A stretch of 64,000 nucleotides of DNA from an uncultured Woeseiaceae bacterium (GTDB taxonomy: Bacteria; Pseudomonadota; Gammaproteobacteria; Steroidobacterales; Woeseiaceae). The notes under the pieces are model-generated. The model made no database searches and was not told where the DNA came from. It saw only the letters and a program-made list of their open reading frames with translations. A program made the position numbers and the translations under genes. Shown one piece after another: positions 47,114-56,253 of the stretch (positions within the stretch are counted from its first letter, which is position 1; every line of letters starts with the position of its first letter). The stretch lies in contig CALZMQ010000010.1 of the NCBI GenBank assembly GCA_945788625.1, positions 1 to 64,000 of the forward strand. The letters run 5' to 3'.

Positions 47114-49507
47114 TTATTCGTTATTGAGCCGCGTATTCGCGAGTTCGGGTGTCGCCTCGATTATCGCCCGGGGAAATCCCAGGGACTCGGCCAGGGTGAT
47201 CGCCTGCTCGGCGCCGGCCGGTTCGCCGAGCAAGGTGTAGACGAGCGCCGCCATGTACTGCGGCTCGGCTTCGGACGATGCCAGTGACTGCGCCGAAGCC
47301 AGCGATGCCCTAGCAGCATCGAGATCGCCCAGGTTTGCGTGGTACCAGGCGATATTCGTCAGTGTATCCGCGTCGTTCGCATTGACTTCGAGTTGCAGGT
47401 TCGCGAGTTCGATCGCCTTTCGGTACGACGCCCTTCCCTTGTCCGACCTCGCATCGTCAAAACGCTGCGCATCCGCCAGGTTGCCCCACAGGCGATAATC
47501 GGTCGCCGCCTCTTCGGCCGCCTTTCGGAACAGCTCGGCGGCTTGCGCGTAGTCGCCCGCAAAGTAGTACATGGTGCCCGTATTGGAGTACGCGGCCCTG
47601 CCGGGCGCGAGTTCGAGCGAACGGCGATAACTTTCCGCCGCTTTTCCGAAGTCACCCTGGTAATAGTAAATGACACCCAGGTTGTTGTAGCCGTGCGCAT
47701 TGTCCGGCGCCAGTGCGATGGCACGCTGGTAGTTGGCGATTGACTCGTCGTAGCGGCCCTGTTTCAAGAGGAACCGCGCGTACTTGTTGTAGCCGAGCCA
47801 ATTCGCGGGCAACTGGTGTATGGCCTCTTTGTAGTTGGACTCGGCCACACCGAACATGCCCTGTTCCGTATAGACGTCGCCCAGCCCGGCAAATGCGTCC
47901 ACGGCCCGAGGATCGATTTCGATTGCATCCTCGAACGACCGCTCGGCCTCACCGAGCTTTCCGACCAACAGGTAAGACTCCCCGAGCGCCGTATGAACTT
48001 CACTCAGACCGACGTCCAGCGCCAGCGCCGCATTGCAATTGCTCTGCGCCTGCTCGACCAGCGCCGTATTGCCGCTCTTTTGGTACATAGCGACGTACGT
48101 CTGGCACAGTCCCGAGTAGCCGAGTGCAAACGCCGGGTCCTGCGCGATCGCCTCCCGAAATAACAGTGCCGCCTGTTCCAGGTTCTCCGAGTTGCGCGGC
48201 CGGTCATAATAATTGCGTGCCTGCAGATACAGGTCGTAGGCAACAGGATCGTCTGTCGCTTTCTCAGCAAGGACCTCGCGCAATTCCTTCGTCAGCAAAA
48301 CTTTCAATTCGCTGGCCACCACCAGGGAGATCTTGTTCTGCAGACCCAGCACGTTGTCAGTGCTCGTGTCGTACGTCTTGGTCCAGCGGTTGAAGCCGGT
48401 TTCGACATCCACCAACTGGACATTGAGCCGGATGCGATCGCCGATACGGCGCAACGTGCCCTCCAGTACGTGCTCGACCCCAAGCCGCTCGCCAATCGAG
48501 GGGATGTCGAAGCCACGACCGGACAGGGATCGGGAAGATGTTCGGGCGGCGACGAGGAATTGCGGCACTTCGTACAGGCGGGAGCGAATGTCGTCCGCAA
48601 TGCCCTCACTCAGATAAACGTCGTCCGTATTGTTACTCAGGTTCTCGAAGGGCAAGACGGCGACCCTGACCTCTTCGTCAGGGCGTAATTCGGGAAATAC
48701 GCGGCCGAAAGACAGAAACAGCACGACAACCAGCAATACAGCGATAATCAGGAGGTCGAAATAGTGAATAAGGCGTGTGCGGTCGATGGGCACACCGGCG
48801 GGACGGCCGTCGTCTCCGCCGACAACGCCTGCCGGCGTTAGCTGGAATACCCATGCAAGAAAAGTTACCAGGGGAAATCCGCAGGCGAGAAGCACTGCTG
48901 TCGCAGTAAGGGTCACGTCGGGTACCGGTAGCGCTCCGGACAAGACGTCGACTATTTGCAATATCAGCCAGGCTACGACTGCGTAGGCGCCTATCGCGCG
49001 AAACACGCGCCGGCGTTTCAGCTCCGCGAGCCAGTTCATCGAGCGCAGACTCTTGCCTTCAGGTACGGGCTGCAACACCACCGGCCCGGTGGTCGTCTGC
49101 AACACGAACTCACCGCTGTTGCTGCCCTCGAGAGCCTGCACACGAATCGGGCCGGAATCGGTTTCGAAGACATAATCGTGCAGCGGCGTGGCCGGTACCA
49201 GCAGCCGGTGGCCCTGCGATTCATCGACCTCGATGAAACGCGACGCGCTCTCCGAATCATTCAGGCAACGACGGAGTTCCCTGACGCAGCCTGCAATCGA
49301 TTCATGATTGTCTCCTGAGCCGTGGGACACGGCCTGCGTCATTTCATGGTGACTGACGTAGTCGTTCCCACGATCGGCCAGGAGCACCAGCAACGCCATT
49401 GCACCGGGTCGCACGACTCTCTTGCCGTCCGGACCGGAAATGGTGTTTTCCGATGGGATGACTTCGAACTCCTGAAGTCGGAAACCGTTTCGCTTTGGAA
49501 GAGCCAT
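47114..49507 (-). CDS. Membrane-bound wHTH regulator with FlgO-like and TPR domains
   Basis: About 797 residues. Residues 1-100 form an OmpR-type winged helix (KRVVRPGAMALLVLLADRG, VRELRRCLND). Three membrane segments follow (AYAVVAWLILQIVDVL, TATAVLLACGFPLVTFLAWVF, LLIIAVLLVVVLFLSFG). A FlgO-like domain (VAVLPFENLSNNTDDVYLSEGIADDIRSRL is its core) and about eight TPRs (for example AHGYNNLGVIYYYQGDFGKAAESYRRSLEL) complete it. It resembles CadC-like one-component sensors. The ATG at 49507 is chosen over an in-frame start 8 codons earlier. Its targets are unknown; the small protein gene downstream is a candidate partner. Confidence 0.85.
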   Translation of the reverse strand: MALPKRNGFRLQEFEVIPSENTISGPDGKRVVRPGAMALLVLLADRGNDYVSHHEMTQAVSHGSGDNHESIAGCVRELRRCLNDSESASRFIEVDESQGHRLLVPATPLHDYVFETDSGPIRVQALEGSNSGEFVLQTTTGPVVLQPVPEGKSLRSMNWLAELKRRRVFRAIGAYAVVAWLILQIVDVLSGALPVPDVTLTATAVLLACGFPLVTFLAWVFQLTPAGVVGGDDGRPAGVPIDRTRLIHYFDLLIIAVLLVVVLFLSFGRVFPELRPDEEVRVAVLPFENLSNNTDDVYLSEGIADDIRSRLYEVPQFLVAARTSSRSLSGRGFDIPSIGERLGVEHVLEGTLRRIGDRIRLNVQLVDVETGFNRWTKTYDTSTDNVLGLQNKISLVVASELKVLLTKELREVLAEKATDDPVAYDLYLQARNYYDRPRNSENLEQAALLFREAIAQDPAFALGYSGLCQTYVAMYQKSGNTALVEQAQSNCNAALALDVGLSEVHTALGESYLLVGKLGEAERSFEDAIEIDPRAVDAFAGLGDVYTEQGMFGVAESNYKEAIHQLPANWLGYNKYARFLLKQGRYDESIANYQRAIALAPDNAHGYNNLGVIYYYQGDFGKAAESYRRSLELAPGRAAYSNTGTMYYFAGDYAQAAELFRKAAEEAATDYRLWGNLADAQRFDDARSDKGRASYRKAIELANLQLEVNANDADTLTNIAWYHANLGDLDAARASLASAQSLASSEAEPQYMAALVYTLLGEPAGAEQAITLAESLGFPRAIIEATPELANTRLNNE

Positions 49508-49593
49508 TTTTGTTCTTCTGCCACCGCGCAAACATCGGTATGTGCCTGAATCATAGACTATTCGGGCGATTTATGTGCCGGACCGCCTATGGC

Positions 49594-50307
49594 TCAGGTG
49601 TCACCCGGCTTAAGCGGCTCCAGTACGAGGTAGAGGGCAGCGGAAATACCCGATACCCCGAACAGCATGGACATGACGACGATCTGGTACTTGGCTGCGA
49701 CAAGCGGGGAGATGCCCGAGAGGATCTGGCCGGTCATCATGCCCGGTAGCGACACCAGGCCGACAGCCAGCAGTGAGTTGATCATCGGGATCAGCGATGC
49801 CTGCAACGCGACGCGACGCGCGTCCCGATACGCGGCGCCCCCGCCCGTCTCGGCCTGGAAGCGCTCGGCGGCGAGACTGACCGTGTTCATCGCACCGGCA
49901 AAGATCATCCCGGCAAGCGGGACGACGTAGCGCGGGCTGAACCAGGGCTGGACACTGATGACGACCTGGCTGACCAGCGCGAGCGTGAGCAAACTGGCAA
50001 CCGAAATAGCCACTAGCGCGTTGACGTACACGCGTGGCCCTTTGTTGTCGACCGGGCGGATCGCGATCCAGCTCGCAACGAGCAACATGACCAGCAGCAC
50101 CACGATGATGATTCCCGGCTCGTCCGCGGTGAATATGTAGACCAGCACGTAACCAATGAGCAGCAGCTGCAGCAGCATGCGTACGGTTGCGTAAATTGCG
50201 GTGCGGGCGCCCGCCGTCCAACGATACATGATGCCAATGACAATGGCGGCGGGCAGGAACGCCAGCGCCAGTCCGACGGTCGTTATTGCTTTGACGCCCG
50301 GTTCCAC
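49594..50307 (-). CDS. FetB-like (UPF0014) ABC-type permease
   Basis: A 237-residue membrane protein with about seven spans and the conserved QASLIPMINSLLAVGLVSLPGMMTGQILSG region (a stretch of the UPF0014 family). In E. coli FetB works with the ATPase FetA in iron export. No ATPase gene is adjacent here, so the partner is elsewhere or absent. The start is GTG at 50307, only about 16 bases from repeat cluster 3, which may have separated it from a former operon. Confidence 0.82.
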   Translation of the reverse strand: MEPGVKAITTVGLALAFLPAAIVIGIMYRWTAGARTAIYATVRMLLQLLLIGYVLVYIFTADEPGIIIVVLLVMLLVASWIAIRPVDNKGPRVYVNALVAISVASLLTLALVSQVVISVQPWFSPRYVVPLAGMIFAGAMNTVSLAAERFQAETGGGAAYRDARRVALQASLIPMINSLLAVGLVSLPGMMTGQILSGISPLVAAKYQIVVMSMLFGVSGISAALYLVLEPLKPGDT

Positions 50308-50322
50308 GTCGGCACCTATTGC

Positions 50323-50430
50323 AAAAAGGTGTCAGGTTTATTTTTCAAAGGGAGGTCGCCCAGGGCGCTACGGGGAGATTCGAAAAATAAACCTGACACC
50401 TTTTTGAAAAATAAACCTGACACCTTTTTG
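50323..50430. repeat. Palindromic repeat cluster 3 (AAAAGGTGTCAGGTTTATTT family)
   Basis: One plus-strand copy (50323-50346) faces two adjacent inverted copies (50381-50405 and 50406-50430), with a partial GACACTTTTT tail after them. Spacer sequence differs from clusters 1 and 2. It lies between the Mpo1-like gene and the fetB-like gene, which are on the same strand. Confidence 0.88.
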
Positions 50431-50450
50431 GACACTTTTTGTTGCGCAGT

Positions 50451-50978
50451 CTATGCGGCGCGTTCCTTGCGCCTCTCCTGGATCTGTTCCTGTACCTCCT
50501 TGAACAAGCCGTCCCGGAGTCCGAGGATCTTGAACAGTTCGACAACCGTGAAAAACGGCGCGGCGAGGTTTGCCTGGACGGGGTGTTTGACCAGTACGGG
50601 CATGGATTTCTCAACAGCATGCCCGATGAACTGCGCCGCGTATCCCCCAAAAAACGCCGCCGCAGCAATAATCCACCCGGTGCTTCCGGGATAGGCTCCG
50701 AGTTTGCTGGCAAGCATCTCGAGAAAGTATCCCGCAACCAGGAATACGACGGCGAACAAGACATCGAGCGTGAGGTAGAAAACGAAGAACGCGAGCACCA
50801 GCACATGCGCAAGACTGAAATAGACTTCGTTGATGGCGAACGTCACCCAGGTCAGGGGAATCATGACGCCGAGCAAAATGGTTGGTATGCCGATCATGTG
50901 AACGAATACGTTGACCGGATGCTGATGCGATGCCGCATACCCGGTAAGCATATCCATCAGTCTTCCTTCGGTCGCCAT
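50451..50978 (-). CDS. Mpo1/DUF962-like membrane protein
   Basis: A 175-residue protein with four hydrophobic segments. The N-terminal YAASHQHPVNVFVHMIGIP matches the histidine-containing DUF962 motif of yeast Mpo1, an iron-dependent dioxygenase acting on 2-hydroxy fatty acids. The C-terminal tail is charged (QEQIQERRKERAA). The ATG at 50978 gives the family-like start MATEGRLMDML. The reaction in this organism is inferred only from family. Confidence 0.82.
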   Translation of the reverse strand: MATEGRLMDMLTGYAASHQHPVNVFVHMIGIPTILLGVMIPLTWVTFAINEVYFSLAHVLVLAFFVFYLTLDVLFAVVFLVAGYFLEMLASKLGAYPGSTGWIIAAAAFFGGYAAQFIGHAVEKSMPVLVKHPVQANLAAPFFTVVELFKILGLRDGLFKEVQEQIQERRKERAA

Positions 50979-51064
50979 GTGCTTCTCCTTCATTTTCGCC
51001 CCGGTAACTTACCATGAATCGGTATACTCGCTGCCATCGATAGCATTTCCGGAGACACTGGATC

Positions 51065-51637
51065 ATGGCCTTGCTTGTATCGGGGATCCTGCTTTTCGCC
51101 GCCGCGCATTTATTTCCGGCCGTGCTGCCCCGCCAGCGCGACCGCTTGTCGGAAAAGCTCGGCAAGCAACCGTATCGCGGCCTGTTATCCGTGCTCGTCA
51201 TCGCCGCACTGATACTGATTGTGTTCGGCTGGAAGTCCGCGATTCCGCGGCCTGTGTACGCCCCGCCTCTTGCGCCGTCGCTGGCCCTTTCACTGCTGGT
51301 GCTGGCGGGATTCGTACTCTTCGTCGCCTCGCAGGCGCCCGGAAATATCAAGCGCTTCATACGCCACCCGCAGATGGCCGGCACGATACTGTGGGGAGTC
51401 GCGCACCTGCTGACCAATGGCGACAGCCGATCGCTTACCTTGTTTGGCGGCTTGACGGCATGGGCTGTAATAGAGGTGCTCGCGATCAACCGGCGCGAAG
51501 GCGAATGGAAGAAACCAGCGCCCGCGTCTCTGCGTGTCGATTTTGTCACGGTGCTTATCGGCGTAGTTGCGTTTTTCGCGATGCTGTATTTTCACGCCGC
51601 CCTTTTCGGCGTCGCGCCAACCGCGACGCAGGGCTGA
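51065..51637 (+). CDS. NnrU family membrane protein
   Basis: A 190-residue protein with about six membrane spans. The segments IKRFIRHPQMAGTILWGVAHLLTNGD and FGGLTAWAVIEVLAINRRE are typical of NnrU, a family named for a link with nitrite/nitric-oxide metabolism. It is related to isoprenylcysteine methyltransferase-like membrane enzymes. No denitrification gene is nearby, so the name should not be taken as function. It is divergent from the Mpo1-like gene. Confidence 0.85.
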   Translation: MALLVSGILLFAAAHLFPAVLPRQRDRLSEKLGKQPYRGLLSVLVIAALILIVFGWKSAIPRPVYAPPLAPSLALSLLVLAGFVLFVASQAPGNIKRFIRHPQMAGTILWGVAHLLTNGDSRSLTLFGGLTAWAVIEVLAINRREGEWKKPAPASLRVDFVTVLIGVVAFFAMLYFHAALFGVAPTATQG

Positions 51638-51741
51638 CCTGCCTGCGGTAATCCACGGCTAATTCTACGGCCTATACATGCTATAAAGGTTGCCCGGCGC
51701 TATGAATAAGCGCCCCTCACCGATGCGGACGGGAGGCTCTA

Positions 51742-52149
51742 TTGCAGGAAAAACTCCTGGTAGTTGCACTGCTGCTGTCCATCGTGTGGCTGGTTGTGCG
51801 CATTCGTCGCAACAAAGCCGAAACCAACCGACCGCCCAGGCCGAGACCGCTCGACGAGACGACCGTCTATCACGCGGTGTCGATCAAGTACTCGAGTAAT
51901 GCCTGCGATGCGGCGAAGGAAATGACTGGGCGTCGATTCCTGTCCAGCGCGGCGCCACGCCTGCCGTTACCCGATTGCGATTCGCTCGAGTGCCGCTGCC
52001 AGTTCTCGCATCACGCCGATCGCAGGACAGGGAAGGATCGCCGCAGCCCGTTCAATCCTGGCGCCGTCCCTCCGGGAACCGGCAAGTACCAGGTAGAACG
52101 CCGGCAGCAAATGGATCGGCGCAATAGCGCCGATCACACCGACACGTAA
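51742..52149 (+). CDS. Small membrane-anchored protein with Cys/His cluster
   Basis: A 135-residue protein starting at TTG behind GGGAGG. An N-terminal membrane segment (LLVVALLLSIVWLVV) is followed by YHAVSIKYSSNACDAAKEMTG and a cluster DCDSLECRCQFSHHADRR that could bind metal. An Arg-rich GKDRRSPF segment follows. Similar hypothetical proteins seem widespread in Proteobacteria, with no known function. No operon partner is visible. Confidence 0.65.
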   Translation: MQEKLLVVALLLSIVWLVVRIRRNKAETNRPPRPRPLDETTVYHAVSIKYSSNACDAAKEMTGRRFLSSAAPRLPLPDCDSLECRCQFSHHADRRTGKDRRSPFNPGAVPPGTGKYQVERRQQMDRRNSADHTDT

Positions 52150-52186
52150 TCATAATGTCATCGCGGCTGGAATACCCCAAGGGCAC

Positions 52187-52216
52187 GTAGGCCGCTCCCA
52201 GGAAAGCCGCTCCTAC
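52187..52216. repeat. REP-like inverted repeat
   Basis: On the minus strand the sequence starts GTAGGAGCGGCTT and ends GGGAGCGGCCTAC, an imperfect palindrome. GTAGGAGCGGCTT is the core of REP elements common in Xanthomonadales and Pseudomonas. It lies in the 100-base gap before the DUF2799 gene end. A single copy only, so the link is suggestive. Confidence 0.5.
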
Positions 52217-52249
52217 GGTAAACGCGATTGACCGCGGGTCAGGCTGAAC

Positions 52250-52882
52250 CTAGTAACCGTAATCGGCTACCGAAACCTGGTAGTGGTCGAGTTCCACCTG
52301 GTAGCGAGCGCGTTCCTCGTAGAGTTCCCTGATCTGGGCTTCGAGTTGCCCGGTTCTTTCCGACAGGTCCTTGAGGTCCGCAAGCAGCACAATGCGCTGC
52401 TCCATCGTCGTTTCTTCGGCGATGAGCGACAGTTCGCTTTGCCGGATCTTATCCTCGATGCGCTCGAGCTCGTGTTCTTTCGAGTGAATCCTGGAATTCG
52501 CCCGGTTCACGTTCGACCTCAGCGTATAGAGGTGGTACCCGGCATTGTAGGCGTCCAGGAAGTCGGCCTCGAGATTGACGCTACAAACGCCGTTGTACCT
52601 GCCCCCGCTGGAGCCAATGTCGAAACCGCGGCCCGGCTGGCAGTACTCCACCAGGCCCTGTTCCCTGCCGGACTGGTACGCCCCGAAATCCGGTGTAACG
52701 CCGTGCTTGGCGCAAGCCTTGCGATGCTGCCCGAAACGCTCGGTAGTGAAGCCGCGGGCGCCGTCCTCATAGCCGATAGCGGACCAATCGGTAGTCATGC
52801 ACTCATCGCCGCTCATTGTCGCGCACCCGCCGAGGCCGGCAACGACGAGCACCATCCAGATCAGGTTCCAACTGCGTTTCAT
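52250..52882 (-). CDS. DUF2799 lipoprotein
   Basis: A 210-residue lipoprotein. The ATG at 52882 follows GGAG and gives a signal peptide ending in the lipobox GLGGC; a longer frame upstream has no signal. The mature N-terminal half is the DUF2799 domain (DWSAIGYEDGARG, HRKACAKHGVTPDFGAYQSGREQGLVEYC). The C-terminal half is a long coiled coil rich in Glu, Arg and Leu. Function is unknown. Confidence 0.83.
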   Translation of the reverse strand: MKRSWNLIWMVLVVAGLGGCATMSGDECMTTDWSAIGYEDGARGFTTERFGQHRKACAKHGVTPDFGAYQSGREQGLVEYCQPGRGFDIGSSGGRYNGVCSVNLEADFLDAYNAGYHLYTLRSNVNRANSRIHSKEHELERIEDKIRQSELSLIAEETTMEQRIVLLADLKDLSERTGQLEAQIRELYEERARYQVELDHYQVSVADYGY

Positions 52883-53110
52883 GACATGCTCCATCAGTGT
52901 ATTCTGTATAAAAGTTCTTCCCGACGCTACTCTCACGCCGCGGCGGTTGCCGTGATGACATTCACAGATACATCGTCGCCGCTGAATGGAAGCTGAAAAT
53001 TGGGAAGCAACGAGCACTGGAAGCGACCTCAGTGTGACCTGTGTCACAGTGCCGGCCGTCCCCGGCAGCTACGCTAATCGAACGACAAGGCATTCAAAGA
53101 GAGCTGCCGG

Positions 53111-53992
53111 ATGGATATCGAGGCAATTAGCGGTGCGGCGACTGTCGCGCTCACGAGCACGATCGTATTTCTCCTGATTGCCAAGTTCTGGAGTGCGCTG
53201 TCACGCAGTGTCGGATCCGGTCCGAATTTCGCAGAGAGCATCATGCACGAAGCCGCGCAGCGCTTTCGTGACGAACTGGACCGGCTTTCTGCATCGCAGT
53301 CGATCTACCTCGGTGGCGCCCTGGTCTTCGGCGTGCTTTTTTCCGCCGCGTACGTGCTTCAGGCCCAGGAACTGTTCGCCGGATACCCCGACTGGCAACT
53401 GTACCTTCAACTCGCCTTCCTGTTTCTCACTGCCGCGTTTGCGGTTTACCAACTGAGTAACACAATCATCGCGAGGCGCCAGGTCAAATTCCTGCGTGAC
53501 GCGAATGTTGCGATCGGCCATCAGCTGCAACAGATATCGAGCGGAGTGACGCGCGTGTTTCACGATGTCGAGACGAGCGCGGGAGTGGTCGACCACGTGG
53601 TCATCGGACAGACCGGCATCTATGCGATCAACGTCGTCGCCAAACGCGCCGGACGCAGCGGTAGCGTGCGTGTGGAAGGCAATGAACTGCTATTCTCGAA
53701 CGCCAGCGACGGCGAGTCCATCGTCGACATCTGCGCCCGCACCACGCGCCTGCAAAAGGAATTCCAGGCACTGCTCGGGCACAACGTGCGCGTACGATCG
53801 GTCATAGCCGCACCTGGCTGGGAGATCGACGAGCAATCCAGCGACCGTCACCTGCTGGTCAATGAACGTAATGTCGCGATGCTCAAAGGCTGGCGCGACA
53901 ATTCGGATCACCTGATGAACGAGGACGTCGAAGCGCTGCAGAAGGAACTGACGGCCAAGTGCCTGCGTTCGCCCGCCGCGGCGAGCAGCTGA
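53111..53992 (+). CDS. Membrane-anchored NERD-like (nuclease-related) domain protein
   Basis: A 293-residue protein. Three membrane segments lie at about residues 10-26, 65-83 and 94-115. The soluble C-terminal half begins with a region like the NERD domain: VVDHVVIGQTGIYAINVVAKR, corresponding to the D-x-D-H-hydrophobic strand and the (E/V)-x-K motif. The usual catalytic glutamate before the lysine is replaced (NVVAK), so nuclease activity is doubtful. It is seven bases from the convergent gene. Confidence 0.7.
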   Translation: MDIEAISGAATVALTSTIVFLLIAKFWSALSRSVGSGPNFAESIMHEAAQRFRDELDRLSASQSIYLGGALVFGVLFSAAYVLQAQELFAGYPDWQLYLQLAFLFLTAAFAVYQLSNTIIARRQVKFLRDANVAIGHQLQQISSGVTRVFHDVETSAGVVDHVVIGQTGIYAINVVAKRAGRSGSVRVEGNELLFSNASDGESIVDICARTTRLQKEFQALLGHNVRVRSVIAAPGWEIDEQSSDRHLLVNERNVAMLKGWRDNSDHLMNEDVEALQKELTAKCLRSPAAASS

Positions 53993-53998
53993 CCGGGT

Positions 53999-54529
53999 CT
54001 ATCCCTGCGCCGCTTCGCTTAGCTGCCTCTGCGCTTCGACAAATTGCGTAGCGGCCTTTTCCAGGTAGGTTGCCGCTTCCTCGTCGTAGCCATCCGCTGA
54101 CGCTGACCACACCCGGTTGATGTAGCGCTCACCGGCAGCGAAGCTGCTCATGATGTCGGCGTAGGTCTGCAAACCGAACAAATGCACCATGCTTTCGCGA
54201 GCATCGGCGAAACGCCTGAGATCGTTTCGCAATTTGAGGTCGATCGCCTCCCGCAGCTCTGCGCCTTGTGTCTCCGTACCGCTCGAGATTTCACCGAGGT
54301 CCCGAACGACATTTTGGATTGATTCGCGCAACTCGCCGCGATTCACTTCAAGCACCGTATCCGAACGGGCGAGCGCCGATGCCTGGCGCTTGAAGATCAC
54401 GAGCCCTGTAATGGCTGCAAGTGCAGCGACGACGAACAGTTGCCAGTTGACGTTTTGCACATCGAGCGACGTCGCGTAAGCGCCAGCCAGAAAACCGCAT
54501 GCAAGCAATAGATAACCAAGTTTTTTCAT
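53999..54529 (-). CDS. Membrane protein of unknown function with coiled coil
   Basis: A 176-residue protein with two N-terminal membrane segments (YLLLACGFLAGAYA and LFVVAALAAITGLVIF) and a helical, charged C-terminal part with heptad-like spacing (LREAIDLKLRNDLRRFADARES). No family is recognised. It is 10 bases downstream of the OPT transporter gene on the same strand. Confidence 0.6.
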   Translation of the reverse strand: MKKLGYLLLACGFLAGAYATSLDVQNVNWQLFVVAALAAITGLVIFKRQASALARSDTVLEVNRGELRESIQNVVRDLGEISSGTETQGAELREAIDLKLRNDLRRFADARESMVHLFGLQTYADIMSSFAAGERYINRVWSASADGYDEEAATYLEKAATQFVEAQRQLSEAAQG

Positions 54530-54539
54530 CGCATATCCC

Positions 54540-56221
54540 CTACGACGTCAACACGATGCGCAACGCGTCGCCCACACCGACGAGCGCCTCACCGACGATA
54601 AGACCCGCGGCAACCGGTATCCCGATCTCCTCGCTCCAGGTCTTGCCTTTGAATCGATCGGTCAGTTCACGACCGAGTGTGCCCAGCGAATAGGTCAGAA
54701 CGATATTGAACGGCAGGTAGAACCCGAGGCCGACCGTAATACCCAGCCCGCCCATGACGGCCGACAATATGCCGCCGAGCACTGCGCCCGCCGCGTATTT
54801 CTGCGTCGGCACGTCGCCGCCCATGATGCCGTCGATCGTGCTGGCGAGGGCCTGGGCTTGCGGCGCCGGAAGTTTGTCGCTGCCCAGGCCGTGCGATTCG
54901 TTGAGTATGAAGATAACGCCGATGACCACGATCGGGCCCAGCCACGCTCCGGCGAACTGACCGATCTGCTGCATACGCGGCGTCGCGCCCACGAGGTAAC
55001 CCGTCTTGAGGTCCAGCATCAGGTCGGTCGCCTGCGACATCGCGACGCAGGTCGCTGCGCCAACCATGAGCGCAGCGATGATCGAATCGTCACGCCCCAT
55101 GCCGAAAGCCTGCGTCATTACGATCAACAATGTGATACCGACGAGCGTCATGCCCGAGAGCGGAGACCAATTCGTGCGGCCGATGGCCTCGGACAATATG
55201 ATGCCGGCCATCCAGATCCACAGCGTGCCAAGCAACGCCATGCCGATACCGCGGCCGAGACCGACCGATTCCACCGACGTCACAGCCATGATGCACAGCA
55301 AGATCACGGCGCCGACAATCGCGAAGTACAGCAATCTTATCGGCATTTCGTCGTTGGAAGCCTCCGACGAGACACTTGCAGCTTTTTGCATCGACTTGAT
55401 TGCACTCACGATCAGCGGCGACGCCAGGATGACGCCCATGATGGCGCCTCCGATGAGCATGCCGATGCCAAGCGGCCGGTACAGGAGCAGCCGCAGCGGG
55501 CCGGGTTGATTAATCGTGTCCCCGGCCGCATCGAGCGGAAACGCCCCCATTGCCGACAACATCGGCGACAGGAACCAGTAAGCAACAAAGCCGCCGATGA
55601 TGAACGCGATACCACCCCGCCCGGCGATGAAGCCCACACCGATGGTCATCAGGGACAGGTACCAGGTCCCGTTCATATACTCGGGCAAGCCGATCAGAGC
55701 ACCCAGGTTCCAGTTCGATACACCCGTTTCGATCGTCCCGAAGTGCACGCCGGCACTGACCAGCGCGGCAGCCAGCAGGATGATCGCCTTGCGCACACCC
55801 GCACCCGGCGACTTCAGAATCGTCGCAACGGCGACGCCGCCCGGATAGGTCAGGCGCTCGTAGTCGATCATGTGCTTGCGCAACGGAATGATGAACGCGA
55901 TACCGAGAAACGCACCGGCGATACAGCCAGCAGGAAAATCGCGGGCACCGAGAACATCATGCCCGAGGACGCGCCGTTCACGCCGGACGCGATCGTCTGC
56001 ACGATGTTGTTTTCGATGATGCTCTTGCGTCTCAGGATGCCTCGCAGCACGCCGAAACCAAGGATCGCGGCGAGCTCCGAGCCCTCGATCGAGAAGCCGA
56101 GGATCAGTGCCGCGTAACCGATTGCGACTGCGATGATGACGCCGATAAACCAGCCGGTAACCAGTGCGACCCAGGTGAGCTCCGGATACGGCCGGGCCGG
56201 TATCGATGGTGACTGCTCCAC
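54540..56221 (-). pseudogene. OPT family oligopeptide transporter, interrupted by a frameshift
   Basis: An OPT transporter in two frames. The N-terminal part starts at 56221 (MEQSPSIPARPYPELTWVAL) and reads through three membrane spans and the IIENNIVQTIASG segment to VPAIFLLA. The rest, from GAFLGIAFIIPLRKHMID to the C-terminal LIVGEALVGVGDALRI, is in another frame down to 54540. The switch lies near 55915-55930. About 15 residues usual in the family at this point seem missing too, so a small deletion is more likely than a one-base sequencing error. Both halves are otherwise well conserved, so the damage is recent or artificial. OPT proteins import small peptides or metal chelates. Confidence 0.8.
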
Positions 56222-56253
56222 CGTCTATCCCCCGTTGTTGTTTGGCAGTGAGA

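Noticed and set aside
54858-56117. 419-codon plus-strand frame opposite the OPT gene
   Set aside because: Composition is Arg/His/Asp-rich without domains, and the minus strand carries clear OPT transporter sequence.
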